64,000 bases of DNA from Legionella qingyii. GTDB taxonomy: Bacteria; Pseudomonadota; Gammaproteobacteria; Legionellales; Legionellaceae. Below are positions 47,987 through 57,556 of the stretch, in pieces. The position numbers and the translations under genes were made by a program. A model generated the notes under the pieces. The model saw only the letters and a list, made by a program, of their open reading frames with translations. It searched no databases and was not told where the DNA came from. Within the stretch, counting starts at the first letter, position 1. Every line of letters begins with the position of its first letter. Location of the stretch: positions 17,657 through 81,656 of the forward strand of contig NZ_QHJG01000016.1 of assembly GCF_003184185.1 (NCBI RefSeq). The letters run 5' to 3'.

Positions 47987-49933
47987 ATGTCAATACTAAG
48001 TATTGCTTATTCAGGAATGAATGCTTTTCAAAACGCATTGAGCGTTACTGGGAATAATATTGCAAATGTCAAAACTCGGGGTTATTCAAGACAAAGTATT
48101 CAATTTACTCCAACCCCATCACGGAGTTTTGCGGGCTCATTTATTGGTACAGGGGTAGCTGTTAATAACGTTTATCGCAATGTCGATCAATTTGCTAATG
48201 CTCAAGTAAGAAGTACATTAAGCATTAAATCCCAATACGATACTTTTTATCAGCAAGCCCTGCAAATTAATAAATTGTTTTCTCAAGATGGCAGCAGCCT
48301 ATCTTCATCTTTACAGTCTTTTTTTGACTCGTTAGGTCAATTAAATAATGCACCAGACAGTGTGGCTTCACGCAATGTTGCCATGAGTCAAAGCCAATTG
48401 TTAGCAAGCCAGTTTTTGTTTTTACAACAAAATATTGATCAATATCAAGAAAGCTCTACAGCACAGATCAAGGAAATAGCAGGTAAAATCAATCAACTAA
48501 CCGCCAACCTTGCGGCAGTAAATGAACAAATAATGAACTCACCCAATTCACCCGAATTGTTAGATCAAAGAGATGAATTACTTAAAGAATTATCTGGGTT
48601 TTCCGATTTAACTGTAATTGAACAGGATAGTGGGATGGTGAATGTGGGTATTGGTAGTGGCCAAATGTTGGTGATCGGAACGACTCAAAGAGCTTTGTCT
48701 GTGAGTTATGACCAACTCACAGCGCAAGGGACTCATATCTCGTTGGATTCAGGTGCAGGAAAAACAGATATTACAAATCAATTGGTCAGTGGGACATTAG
48801 GTGGCTTATTGAATTATGAACGAAATATCTTATCTAAGTCCAGTCAAATAATAGGGCAAATGGCGATTGGATTGGCACAGACATTCAATGCTCAAAATCG
48901 CTTGGGTATGGATTTGAATAATCAATTGGGACAGAATATTTTTACGGACTACAACAGCCAGGCTTTGCAATTAAATCGTTCGGTTCCTGCCGCAACAAAT
49001 GCTGGATCCGGAGTATTATCAGTGAATATTACTGATATCTCACAAACCAAAATAAGTGATTACCAATTGGTTGTCACTGATGCAGCAACAAATCAGATAG
49101 CACTTATTCGTGATTCTGATGGTTCAGCAGTAACATTAAATTGGAGCAGTAACCCACCAGCTCCCCCTGCAGGACAAATCGTCGTCGATGGCATGACCAT
49201 TACCGTCGATAATATTGCTAATTTGGTAGATAACGATACGTTTACAATTATGCCAACACGTGGGGCTGCCGAGAATTTTTCTTTATTGATGAGTGATCCC
49301 CGTCAATTAGCGCTTGCAGCACCGGTACAAACCAGTGCCTCTATAAACAATACAGGGCAAGGAAAAATTGATTTAGGCTCCGTTATAAATACTAATGAGG
49401 TCACAAAACAATATACCATAGATTTTATTTCCCCAACGCAATTCAATTTGATTAACGTTACAGACGGGATTACAACTGGCCCAATCGCGTTCGTGCCTAA
49501 TACAGACAATGTGATTCAGATTCCTGATAGCGTCAATCCGTCTTACTCTATTAAATTATCAGGTGCTCCAAATGCTGGCGATCAGTTTACTGCTCAGTTC
49601 AATCAAGGCGGGTATGGTGATAATCGGAACGGTTTACTTTTAGCTGGAGTTCAGCAACAAAATATTTTTTCTAATGGCAATGAAACGATTTTTGATGTTT
49701 ATTCTGATTTACTTTCTGATACAGGAAGCCAAACCAATGAGGCTAAAAATCGTGCTGATGCGTTTCAGGTTTTATATAAACAATCTGTGGATTATCAAGA
49801 AAGTATCAGTGGAGTCAATCTGGATGAAGAGGCGGAAAATTTACTGCAATTCAAACAGGCTTACGAAGCGGCAGGAAAGCTAATGGAAATTGCCAATCAA
49901 ATGATGGAACTACTTTTTCAAATAATGAGGTGA
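47987..49933 (+). CDS. flgK: Flagellar hook-filament junction protein FlgK (HAP1)
   Basis: A 648-residue hook-associated protein. The N-terminus ILSIAYSGMNAFQNALSVTGNNIANVKTRGYSRQSI and the C-terminus SISGVNLDEEAENLLQFKQAYEAAGKLMEI are the conserved coiled ends. A long variable centre (about 300-560) is rich in Asn, Thr and Ser. Start with AGGGAGTGAG upstream, inside a duplicated 18-bp sequence next to a repeat element. It joins the hook to the filament. Confidence 0.95.
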   Translation: MSILSIAYSGMNAFQNALSVTGNNIANVKTRGYSRQSIQFTPTPSRSFAGSFIGTGVAVNNVYRNVDQFANAQVRSTLSIKSQYDTFYQQALQINKLFSQDGSSLSSSLQSFFDSLGQLNNAPDSVASRNVAMSQSQLLASQFLFLQQNIDQYQESSTAQIKEIAGKINQLTANLAAVNEQIMNSPNSPELLDQRDELLKELSGFSDLTVIEQDSGMVNVGIGSGQMLVIGTTQRALSVSYDQLTAQGTHISLDSGAGKTDITNQLVSGTLGGLLNYERNILSKSSQIIGQMAIGLAQTFNAQNRLGMDLNNQLGQNIFTDYNSQALQLNRSVPAATNAGSGVLSVNITDISQTKISDYQLVVTDAATNQIALIRDSDGSAVTLNWSSNPPAPPAGQIVVDGMTITVDNIANLVDNDTFTIMPTRGAAENFSLLMSDPRQLALAAPVQTSASINNTGQGKIDLGSVINTNEVTKQYTIDFISPTQFNLINVTDGITTGPIAFVPNTDNVIQIPDSVNPSYSIKLSGAPNAGDQFTAQFNQGGYGDNRNGLLLAGVQQQNIFSNGNETIFDVYSDLLSDTGSQTNEAKNRADAFQVLYKQSVDYQESISGVNLDEEAENLLQFKQAYEAAGKLMEIANQMMELLFQIMR

Positions 49934-49936
49934 TAA

Positions 49937-51175
49937 ATGCGTATTTCGACGAATCAAATTTATCAGAACAGTTTGAACAGTTTATTGCTTAAACAAGAGC
50001 GAGTAGCGAAGCTTCAACAGCAACTGGACGAAAATTTTTTAAAGGTTCGTTATTCATCTGACGATCCTATTGCGTTCGCACAGATTGAGCTAATGAATCA
50101 ACGGATAAGTACTACAGAACTTTTGCAAAAAAACCGTGAAAGCGCTGATAGTGCGCTGAGCATGGAAGAATCTATCTTAAATGATTGCACCATTAGCTTA
50201 CAACGGTTGCGAGAAATTCAGGTTAAAGCCGGTAATGCGACATTATCTGAGCAGGATCGTAAAGCATTGGCAATTGAGGCAAATATCATTTTGAAAGAAT
50301 TGCTTGATTATGCCAATACAAAAGATATTAATGGCGATTATATGTTCAGCGGCGGACAGACTTCTACTGCGCCTTTTTCAATCAATGCTTCAGGGCAATA
50401 TGTATACAATGGTGATAGTACTCAACGCTATCAGCTTGTTGCAAGCAGCCTGCAAATTGCTATTAATGACCCTGGGGACGATCTTTTTATGCGTATACCC
50501 AATGGAAATGGCAGTTTTTCAATAAAGCAAACAGGAACACCTAATACAGGAACTGCTTCAATAAATACTGGTTCAGTATCTACTCCTTCAGCTTATGTAC
50601 CTGATAATTACACAATGAGTTTTGCATTGAACTCACAGGGAAATTTGGTCGTTATGGTAAGTGGGGCATCAAGTGGTAATGTAATTCCTCCTACAGGGTT
50701 ACCTGATGACGCACCTTTATACCAAGAAGGGATGACTGTTAGTTTTAATGGAATGGAAATGGCTATTTCAGGAATGCCGAATGCCGGTGATGCGTTTTTA
50801 ATTTCACCATCTCAAAATGAATCAGTATTTGCTACCATACAAGACATGATTGATAACTTAAATCAACCTTACTCAACAGCCACAGAAAAGGCAGCCGCTA
50901 CGACTGTGAATAATCAAATATTGGCACAAATAGATAGCGCTTTGAGTACTATCTTGGATGCCCGAGCAAATCTCGGATCACGTTTAAATCAGCTAGAACA
51001 TGCTGAAACAGCAAACTCTGATTTAATTGAGCAAAGTAAAATTATTTTAAAGCGCTTGCAAGAAGTAGACCCTTTAGCTGCTGCAACGGAGTTCAAACAG
51101 GAATTGTACAATTTAGAAGTTGCACAGCAAAGTTTTGTGCTGATTCAGGGATTATCTATTTTCAATTTTATTTAA
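49937..51175 (+). CDS. flgL: Flagellar hook-filament junction protein FlgL (HAP3)
   Basis: A 412-residue FlgL, flagellin-like at both ends: MRISTNQIYQNSLNSLLLKQERVAKLQQQL and the C-terminal ILDARANLGSRLNQLEHAE...LYNLEVAQQSFVLIQGLSIFNFI. It begins 3 bases after the flgK stop. It is longer than the enteric form (about 317), because of a central insertion of ~100 residues rich in Ser, Thr and Gly. Confidence 0.94.
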   Translation: MRISTNQIYQNSLNSLLLKQERVAKLQQQLDENFLKVRYSSDDPIAFAQIELMNQRISTTELLQKNRESADSALSMEESILNDCTISLQRLREIQVKAGNATLSEQDRKALAIEANIILKELLDYANTKDINGDYMFSGGQTSTAPFSINASGQYVYNGDSTQRYQLVASSLQIAINDPGDDLFMRIPNGNGSFSIKQTGTPNTGTASINTGSVSTPSAYVPDNYTMSFALNSQGNLVVMVSGASSGNVIPPTGLPDDAPLYQEGMTVSFNGMEMAISGMPNAGDAFLISPSQNESVFATIQDMIDNLNQPYSTATEKAAATTVNNQILAQIDSALSTILDARANLGSRLNQLEHAETANSDLIEQSKIILKRLQEVDPLAAATEFKQELYNLEVAQQSFVLIQGLSIFNFI

Positions 51176-51204
51176 GTTAAAATTATAGCTCGAGTGTTTC
51201 GAGA

Positions 51205-51255
51205 AACCCCGGAAACCATAATTAATCATTCCCGGGTTGCGTCTTCGCTTTAACC
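51205..51255. repeat. Dispersed repeat hairpin at the end of the flg operon
   Basis: AACCCCGGAA (51205-51214) pairs with TTCCCGGGTT (51229-51238) with one mismatch, followed by gcgtcttcgc. A similar half, atcccgggttatgcttcgta, occurs near 56561. It lies between convergent flgL and the PuuE-like gene and may terminate both, though no T tract is present. Confidence 0.5.
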
Positions 51256-51285
51256 TGACTGAAAAACATACAAGATAAATTTGAA

Positions 51286-52164
51286 CTAGTTATTTACAGG
51301 GGAGGCGTTCAGCCAATATTGAGCGATATCAATTCGTCTAGCTATCCAAACATCTTGATATTGGGTTACATGATCTAAAAATTGTTTTAGCATAAGACAA
51401 CGATCCGGCTTTCCACTCAGGCGGGGATGTAAGCCTACAGTCAAAATTGCCAGGCGTTTTTCCTGATAAAGATAATGAAATGTATTTATTAATCGTGCGT
51501 AAAATTGATCAGCCTCTGAAAAACCTGGTGTTATGGTAAATCTGAAATCATTGCAATCAAGTGAGTAGGGAATTACCAAATGCTGTTCAATATAATAAGG
51601 TAATTCATCGGCATAGCTGTCCGAGTCATAGAGAAACCCTCCGTGCTCAAGTAATAATTCTCGAGTATTTTCACTTCGCCGCCCAGTGTACCATCCTTTG
51701 GGTTGGTGCCCAGTTAGTTTTTCTAGTGTTTCAATACATAAAAGAATATGTTTTTTTTCAATTCTTCTTGGGACATTAGTGTAATTTATCCAGCGCCATC
51801 CATGTCCTGCCACTTCATGATTCTGTCTTGCCAGATAATCGGCAAATGAAGGGTTAAGTATTAATGCTTGTCCAGTAACAAAAAAAGTAAGGGGGATTTT
51901 ATAATGATCAAATAAACGCAGTAAGCGCCATATACCTACACGACTACCATATTCATAAAACGATTCCATACTCAGATTTCGTTGTCCTTTGGCTTTGGGC
52001 ATAAAAGGGAAATCTGCACCACTAGTTTCTGCTTGCGCATCGCCATTTACAGGGCTTAATTCCGCTCCTTCTTCGTAATTAATTACAAAGTTGATGGCAA
52101 TTTTTGCTTTATTAGGCCAAGAAAGACTTGTTTCTTCAGGGCCATAACCTAATAAATCACGCAT
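51286..52164 (-). CDS. Polysaccharide-deacetylase-fold hydrolase, PuuE-like (possible allantoinase)
   Basis: A 292-residue NodB-fold protein. Features match the PuuE group: INYEEGAE near residue 30 (metal-binding Glu/Asp region), SVGIWRLLRLFD-type segment (YGSRVGIWRLLRLFDHY), LTFFVTGQAL, and EVAGHGWRWINY with histidine in the second metal site. GWYTGRRSENTRELL and GLHPRLSGKP follow. PuuE proteins are metal-independent allantoinases in Pseudomonas, but no other purine-catabolism gene is nearby, so the substrate is uncertain. It starts 2 bases after the stop of the upstream GNAT gene, forming a two-gene operon. Confidence 0.8.
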   Translation of the reverse strand: MRDLLGYGPEETSLSWPNKAKIAINFVINYEEGAELSPVNGDAQAETSGADFPFMPKAKGQRNLSMESFYEYGSRVGIWRLLRLFDHYKIPLTFFVTGQALILNPSFADYLARQNHEVAGHGWRWINYTNVPRRIEKKHILLCIETLEKLTGHQPKGWYTGRRSENTRELLLEHGGFLYDSDSYADELPYYIEQHLVIPYSLDCNDFRFTITPGFSEADQFYARLINTFHYLYQEKRLAILTVGLHPRLSGKPDRCLMLKQFLDHVTQYQDVWIARRIDIAQYWLNASPVNN

Positions 52165-52166
52165 GT

Positions 52167-53012
52167 TTATCCTAGTTCGAACGTAGTAATACCATAAATA
52201 CCTTCGTTAGACAGTTTAGGTATTCCTTTTAAATACATTCTTGCTGTTGCAAACACTTTGACCATCTTATATTTGTTAACCAAATTAACCGCAAAGGGAT
52301 TATTCTCGGGAATATCCAAAAAGACAGTTTCTCCTTGAGCATATTCGACTAATTGTTCAAACAGCTTTTCAGCAATAGTAGGTGTGTTTGCGAATAGCGG
52401 ACCAATTTTATAACCCTCAACACATTTTCTGATTACTCCATAACCCTTTAATTGTTTATCTTGAACAAAACCGAGTGCTAAAGCAGTATTTTGTTTAATC
52501 CATGCTGAAAGAAATTTTGGTCTTGGGGCAGGAAAAAAATGATTGTCATATTGAATCAACTGCTCAAAAGGTACAGTTTTTAGATCAACCAAATGAGGAT
52601 CATGTTGAGGGGTTAAGCGGATATGCTCCAGAGAATACCGGGCATTGCTGTGCGCAAACTGATAACCAATATGAGCATAGTTATTGACCATATCAAGCAC
52701 CCCATCAATACCCGCATTGCGACCATCCACATATGCAAGACGGGCAGATGTTAACTCCATCCCATAGCCCTGAGTTCGGTATCTTTTATCTACGATATAA
52801 AGTCCACAAAAAGCAAAATGCTCGTCATAAACTACAGCTGAACCAACTGCAATAATTTGACCATTTAATTTGCCAGCAAAAAAACCCTGTGGGTCAGTTT
52901 GATAAAAACATTCTGCATCATTTAATCCTGGGTTCCATCCTTCTTTTTGCGCCCATTCTATAGCAATTGCAACCTCTTCGCGTGTCATTCGTTCAATATG
53001 ATATTGAGGCAT
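52167..53012 (-). CDS. GNAT acetyltransferase with C-terminal second domain
   Basis: A 281-residue protein. The first half (about 1-145) is a GNAT domain: MTREEVAIAIEWAQKEGWNPG start, AFCGLYIVDKRYRTQGYGMELT (acetyl-CoA loop RTQGYG) and YAHIGYQFAHSN. The second half (about 150-281) resembles the extra domain of YitH/DUF1248-type acetyltransferases. The substrate is unknown. It is transcribed with the PuuE-like hydrolase, with a 2-base gap. Confidence 0.82.
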   Translation of the reverse strand: MPQYHIERMTREEVAIAIEWAQKEGWNPGLNDAECFYQTDPQGFFAGKLNGQIIAVGSAVVYDEHFAFCGLYIVDKRYRTQGYGMELTSARLAYVDGRNAGIDGVLDMVNNYAHIGYQFAHSNARYSLEHIRLTPQHDPHLVDLKTVPFEQLIQYDNHFFPAPRPKFLSAWIKQNTALALGFVQDKQLKGYGVIRKCVEGYKIGPLFANTPTIAEKLFEQLVEYAQGETVFLDIPENNPFAVNLVNKYKMVKVFATARMYLKGIPKLSNEGIYGITTFELG

Positions 53013-53221
53013 GATGTTACCTCTATGAAAGGGTATATATTAAATTAAATATTAAAGTAGTAACTAAAGCAAATAGATAGGTTTCTATTTTTATTGGATA
53101 AATTATAAATACTATTTCATCGTTTTAATTTTCTCTTTGTCACTAAATTAAAGTGATACTAAATACTAAAAATTCCTGTATTATGATCCTCGTTAGTCTT
53201 TTAAATATGTAAGGAAGCATT

Positions 53222-54517
53222 ATGAATTTCAATATCAGGAATACCTTAGGCCCCTTATTTCTCATTCTTTCATGTCCCGTTTTCGTGATGTTGATGTGGT
53301 ATACCAATACTCAACTTCAGGGATCCTTGTCTGCTCTGTGGGATTTAATAATTCAAAATGGTTTTTATCAAACTGTATCTACCATATGGAAACCTTACTT
53401 TTGGGGGTCTTCCATTGCCTGGAAAATTATTTTAATTTTTACAGTATTTGAGCTGGCTTTGATGCGTATTTTGCCAGGAAAAAAATTTGAAGGCCCTATT
53501 ACTCCCAAAGGGAATATCCCTGTTTATAAAGATAATGGTGTTTTGGCATTTATTGTAACAATGACAAGCTTTTGCATTGCATCGTTTGGCTTGAATTTAT
53601 TCTCAGCCTCTATTCTTTATGACAATCTCGGAGCTCTGTTTGGCGCATTGAATTTGTTTAGCCTTATCTTGTGTGTATTTTTGTATCTTAAAGGACGATT
53701 TTTTCCTTCATCTACAGATTCAGGTATAACCGATAATATTTTGTTTGATTACTATTGGGGAACAGAGCTTTATCCTCAAGTCCTTGGATGGAGTATTAAA
53801 AAATTTATTACATGCCGTTTTGGTATGATGAGTTGGGGCCTCTTCCTAATTTCTTATTGCGCCAAGCAAGCGGAATTAGGCGGTTTATCCAATTCAATGT
53901 TAATTTCTGTGATATTACAATTCGTTTATCTGAGTAAATTTTATATGTGGGAAAAAGGGTATTTACGCTCTTTAGATATCATGCATGATCGAGCCGGTTT
54001 TTATATTTGTTGGGGTTGCATGGTATGGGTTCCGTGCGTTTATACTTCTCCAAGTATGTATCTTGTGCTCCATCCGATTCATTTATCTTTTGTATGGGCA
54101 ACCCTCATTTTAGGCTTGGGCTTAGCGAGTATTATTATTAATTATCTTGCTGACAAACAAAGGCTGATTGCGCGAGCTACGCAAGGTGAATGTAAAATTT
54201 GGGGGAAAAAACCTGTTACGGTGTTGGCACGTTATGAGACTACTGAAGGTGATAAAAAACAAACCATATTACTTGCTTCGGGATGGTGGGGCATAGCGAG
54301 ACATTTCCATTATATCCCAGAGCTTGCAGGTACATTTTTTTGGTCTGTACCCGCTTTATTTGATAATTTTGCACCGTACTTTTATCTTTGCTTTCTAACT
54401 GTTCTGTTATTTGATAGAGCATTTCGTGATGATAAGCGATGTTCTTCCAAGTATGGTCATGATTGGAAAAAATACTGTGAATTGGTTCCTTATAAAATTG
54501 TTCCTCTAGTGATTTAG
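53222..54517 (+). CDS. Sterol C7-reductase homologue (DHCR7 / ERG4-ERG24 family)
   Basis: A 431-residue multi-pass membrane protein with about 9-10 membrane segments. The C-terminal third matches the ERG4/ERG24 family strongly: LLASGWWGIARHFHY (350-364), and RDDKRCSSKYGHDWKKY (402-418) followed by VPYKIVP. Other DHCR7-like stretches are ELYPQV near 182-187 and IMHDRAGF (253-260) followed by WVPCVYT. The NADPH and sterol sites of this family lie in these segments. Eukaryotic members reduce ring double bonds in sterol synthesis. Bacteria generally make no sterols; homologues in Coxiella and Legionella are thought to come from eukaryotes. Here it may act on host sterols. A cytochrome P450 gene follows in the same direction after 134 bp. 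Confidence 0.85.
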   Translation: MNFNIRNTLGPLFLILSCPVFVMLMWYTNTQLQGSLSALWDLIIQNGFYQTVSTIWKPYFWGSSIAWKIILIFTVFELALMRILPGKKFEGPITPKGNIPVYKDNGVLAFIVTMTSFCIASFGLNLFSASILYDNLGALFGALNLFSLILCVFLYLKGRFFPSSTDSGITDNILFDYYWGTELYPQVLGWSIKKFITCRFGMMSWGLFLISYCAKQAELGGLSNSMLISVILQFVYLSKFYMWEKGYLRSLDIMHDRAGFYICWGCMVWVPCVYTSPSMYLVLHPIHLSFVWATLILGLGLASIIINYLADKQRLIARATQGECKIWGKKPVTVLARYETTEGDKKQTILLASGWWGIARHFHYIPELAGTFFWSVPALFDNFAPYFYLCFLTVLLFDRAFRDDKRCSSKYGHDWKKYCELVPYKIVPLVI

Positions 54518-54651
54518 CACGTCAATTAAAATTTCATTTTTTCCAAAACCCCCTGGATAAAAAGCAAGGCTGGCATCCAGGAGTTCCTGTATAATAGAAA
54601 AGTTCAAAAATTCATCAAATGAATATAATTTAACTCTAGAAGCGGGGCTCT

Positions 54652-56508
54652 ATGCTTTTTTATGTTTTATTTATTATAGGCGTTGGTTTGGTCCTGAAAG
54701 TTTATCAACTACACCAAAATGGTACATCTGCAAGAATTACCTATCCTTCAGCGATCAGTTATCTTTCATTAATAAAGGATATTACTCTCTTAAGAGCCAA
54801 TCCTTCTGCAAAAACACAATTACAAACACGGTTTATGACGTTTATAGCAGAACTGGGTTCTCGCTCACTTGATGAGCAAGGTTCAGGTATCGCCTATTTT
54901 AAATTGCCTGATTTGACTCCCGTGTTTATATTGTCAAATAACTCAGCAATTCAACAACTTTACTCGAAAACGAATGAAAAGAAATTTGGACAAAGACCGT
55001 TTTTTCAACGTCTGGCCGTGATACTCGGTTCTGGTAATCTCATGTCTTCGATTCTAGGTTCGGATACTCATTCTAGAATTCGCCAATCAATTCTTTCGCG
55101 TAATGAATCAAATAGACCACATGTGGCAAACATGGTTGCTGATTTTTTTAAGGAATATGAGTTGGAGCAAGGTCAGCATGGAAGTTCGCTCAGTGAAGTT
55201 ATGGATAAACTGTCCAGAAGAGTTTTACTCACAACTTATTTTGGGGCAGCAATTATAAAGCCATTCGAAAAGTTTTATCATCCAAGTTTAACAAAAGAGT
55301 TAATCGCTTGTCTTTTTAGTCTGGATCCTATTCAGGATGATGAGAAAAAAAATCTTCAATTTTTAAGGGATAAAACATTTAAGCTAGGTTGCCAAGTTAT
55401 TTTCTCATCGGATGAAATTACAAAACAATTAATGGAACAGCAGAGTTGGCTTAATTATTTACTTAGAGTCCGAGTATTAACTAATTCGGATATAAAAAGT
55501 CAATTGGAACAACTCGGGATAAATTCAGAGCAAGAATTAACGGCAGTACAATGTGAGTTATTAATAAAGTATTCAGTAGAACACGTGGACACTACATTAC
55601 TGTCTACCCTGGTGCGGGATGTTGTTAATGAAAGTTTATTCATTCCATTATTAGGTTTTGATGCTACTGCCACTGCATTAATTACCGCCTTGAGAATTGC
55701 GCTTCAAGATAAACGTATTTACACCATAATAAAACAGGAAATTCAGCAAAAAATTTCAGCAGGGGAGTCTTTCGAATTACATTCTCCTTGGGATGCCCAA
55801 ATTGAAAAGGGTGTATCCTATGCCGAAGCTGTTCTATTGGAAGCGTTACGATTAGCACCACCAGCGCCTATTGTGCCAGAAATAGTTCACGAAATAATCG
55901 AACTTGATGTGGAGGGGGCCTCACTTACTTTGCCTGCAGGAGCACTTGTATTCATTCCTATGCAAGGAGTACATACACATGCACACTATTTTCCAGATAT
56001 TAAGCTTTCCAGTGAAGGGCAAAGCGTTTTTGGCAAAAAAACAATAAGCGCTAACGATATTTTTCCCGAGCGGTGGGGGCCTAAAAACGGTACTGGCAAC
56101 TTTTATAATGCCCATTATTTTGCTGAAACTCCTTCATCTTATGTACCAAAGACAATGGAAAAAGAAGGGCAATTATTACCATTTAAAACAGGGGCGCGCC
56201 GTTGTCCTGGGCTTCGAATTGCAATGACAGAAATAATGGCTTTATTTCGTATGCTTGCTACCTATAAATTTGAACTTACGGCAGAAGAGCATCTGGAGTT
56301 ACGCTTTAATTATGAGACACCATTACAAAGAAATGGTGGGATGGGGTTGCTAAAAATTAAACCTCGAAAGCAATTGGAATTACGAGAGGCCTCATCACCT
56401 TATGCTGAACACAGTGTTCATAGCATTAATTTTTTTCCTGACCCTCCTGTTGCCAAAGATAAGAAAATGGAGCTTGCCTCTTTTTCTCTGTCTCATAGCC
56501 GAGTGTAG
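54652..56508 (+). CDS. Membrane-anchored cytochrome P450
   Basis: A 618-residue P450, longer than usual bacterial forms (about 400). An N-terminal hydrophobic anchor (about residues 1-17) gives it a eukaryotic microsomal look. Motifs: I-helix GFDATAT (335-341), ExxR as EALR (397-400), the PERF-like FPERW (471-475), and the heme loop FKTGARRCPG (511-520) with Cys518 as axial ligand. The heme motif is intact, so it should be active given a redox partner; none is encoded nearby. The ~60-residue tail after the heme region is Pro/Ser-rich. Its place after the sterol reductase suggests action on a sterol or lipid, which is inference. Confidence 0.88.
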   Translation: MLFYVLFIIGVGLVLKVYQLHQNGTSARITYPSAISYLSLIKDITLLRANPSAKTQLQTRFMTFIAELGSRSLDEQGSGIAYFKLPDLTPVFILSNNSAIQQLYSKTNEKKFGQRPFFQRLAVILGSGNLMSSILGSDTHSRIRQSILSRNESNRPHVANMVADFFKEYELEQGQHGSSLSEVMDKLSRRVLLTTYFGAAIIKPFEKFYHPSLTKELIACLFSLDPIQDDEKKNLQFLRDKTFKLGCQVIFSSDEITKQLMEQQSWLNYLLRVRVLTNSDIKSQLEQLGINSEQELTAVQCELLIKYSVEHVDTTLLSTLVRDVVNESLFIPLLGFDATATALITALRIALQDKRIYTIIKQEIQQKISAGESFELHSPWDAQIEKGVSYAEAVLLEALRLAPPAPIVPEIVHEIIELDVEGASLTLPAGALVFIPMQGVHTHAHYFPDIKLSSEGQSVFGKKTISANDIFPERWGPKNGTGNFYNAHYFAETPSSYVPKTMEKEGQLLPFKTGARRCPGLRIAMTEIMALFRMLATYKFELTAEEHLELRFNYETPLQRNGGMGLLKIKPRKQLELREASSPYAEHSVHSINFFPDPPVAKDKKMELASFSLSHSRV

Positions 56509-56584
56509 TTGTAGTCTGAGTGAAGGTAAAGCCGTAATCCTGGAGCTAAATATCAATTTAATCCCGGGTTATGCTTCGTAAGAT

Positions 56585-57025
56585 TCATTGAAAATTAGGA
56601 ATGGATGCATAACATGCCAATAAAATACCCCATAGATGGATGTAATCACCAATTAATATATTTTTGAGATACCATTTGGGTAAACGTTCATTTCTTATAT
56701 CGCTTTGTAAGTATTTTATGATGGGTACAAATGCGACAACAAAAAAAATCATGAGTACGTGATAAATAAAAATCAGTTCCTGGGTATTACTATATAAATA
56801 GGTTTTGTATTGCATTTCCCATGGAGTGATATAGATAATGACGAATGTAAATAAAAATACCTTAATAATACTGTTTAAATCAGTCATAAAAGGAAGTTTT
56901 TTTCGACTGGATACAATTACTTGTCCTGACGGGGCAAGTGCATAAAATGAAATCGATTCAATAATGGCGCTTGCTAAAAAGAATGTACAATAAATATAAA
57001 TACTGATTGTCGTTAATGTAGGCAT
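56585..57025 (-). CDS. Hypothetical four-helix membrane protein
   Basis: A 146-residue unrecognised protein with four hydrophobic segments (about residues 5-30, 48-68, 80-102 and 122-142). The loops carry charged and aromatic residues (SSRKKLPFMTDLN, SDIRNERLPKWYLKN). No ribosome site is evident before the ATG. It converges on the P450 gene. No family is proposed. Confidence 0.5.
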   Translation of the reverse strand: MPTLTTISIYIYCTFFLASAIIESISFYALAPSGQVIVSSRKKLPFMTDLNSIIKVFLFTFVIIYITPWEMQYKTYLYSNTQELIFIYHVLMIFFVVAFVPIIKYLQSDIRNERLPKWYLKNILIGDYIHLWGILLACYASIPNFQ

Positions 57026-57556
57026 AGTTTAAATACGAATCGAGCTGTCTGAAATTATAAAAACTGTTTATAATTTTACCACAAATGTAACTGCAGGTCG
57101 ATGCTCCTTCTTCCCAACATATTTTTTTAGGGAACAATTTCATCAATGAGAGAAATATAGCTATGTTGACAATTTCCTCATTAGATTCCGTACAAACTAC
57201 GCGCATAAAGAGCGGAAAATGGGCGGAATCAAATGAAGTGTCAACAGACTCTAATTAAGAAGAAAAATAATTTGAGTCAAGACTGTTTTTTTACTTTTTA
57301 TTTGTTAAGATAGCAACGACCAATTTCTTTTTTACCAAGAAAATCCTGTGGATATTTATTCAATTTAATGTCAATTCGAATTCAATCAATTTAACATACC
57401 CTTTGCTGCATCAGCCTTTTTCCAATTTTTAATGCATATTATTTCATTGAGTTATTCACATTTTCTGTGGATAAGTCTGTTTATAGTCTGTAAAGCTTTT
57501 GTATACTTTAAAAATTCAATGCTAGATTATTTTCCGTTACGCTCTTTAAATAATTT
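57026..57556. other. Intergenic region with one copy of a 51-bp repeat
   Basis: AT-rich region. It holds gcgcataaagagcggaaaat... at 57201-57251, a copy of the sequence at 60308-60358. No other gene is supported; the 82-codon minus frame at 56958-57206 has no recognisable product. Confidence 0.45.
57201..57251 (+). repeat. 51-bp direct repeat, left copy (possible IS end)
   Basis: It matches 60308-60358 at 40 of 51 positions, in the same orientation. The sequence ends gtcaacagactc; read on the other strand, GAGTCTGTTGACA resembles the outer end of several insertion sequences. It is a solitary end with no transposase beside it. Confidence 0.5.

Noticed and set aside
56958..57206. 82-codon minus-strand frame upstream of the four-helix protein
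   Set aside because: It overlaps the start of the membrane-protein gene in another frame, has no ribosome site and ends inside the 51-bp repeat.
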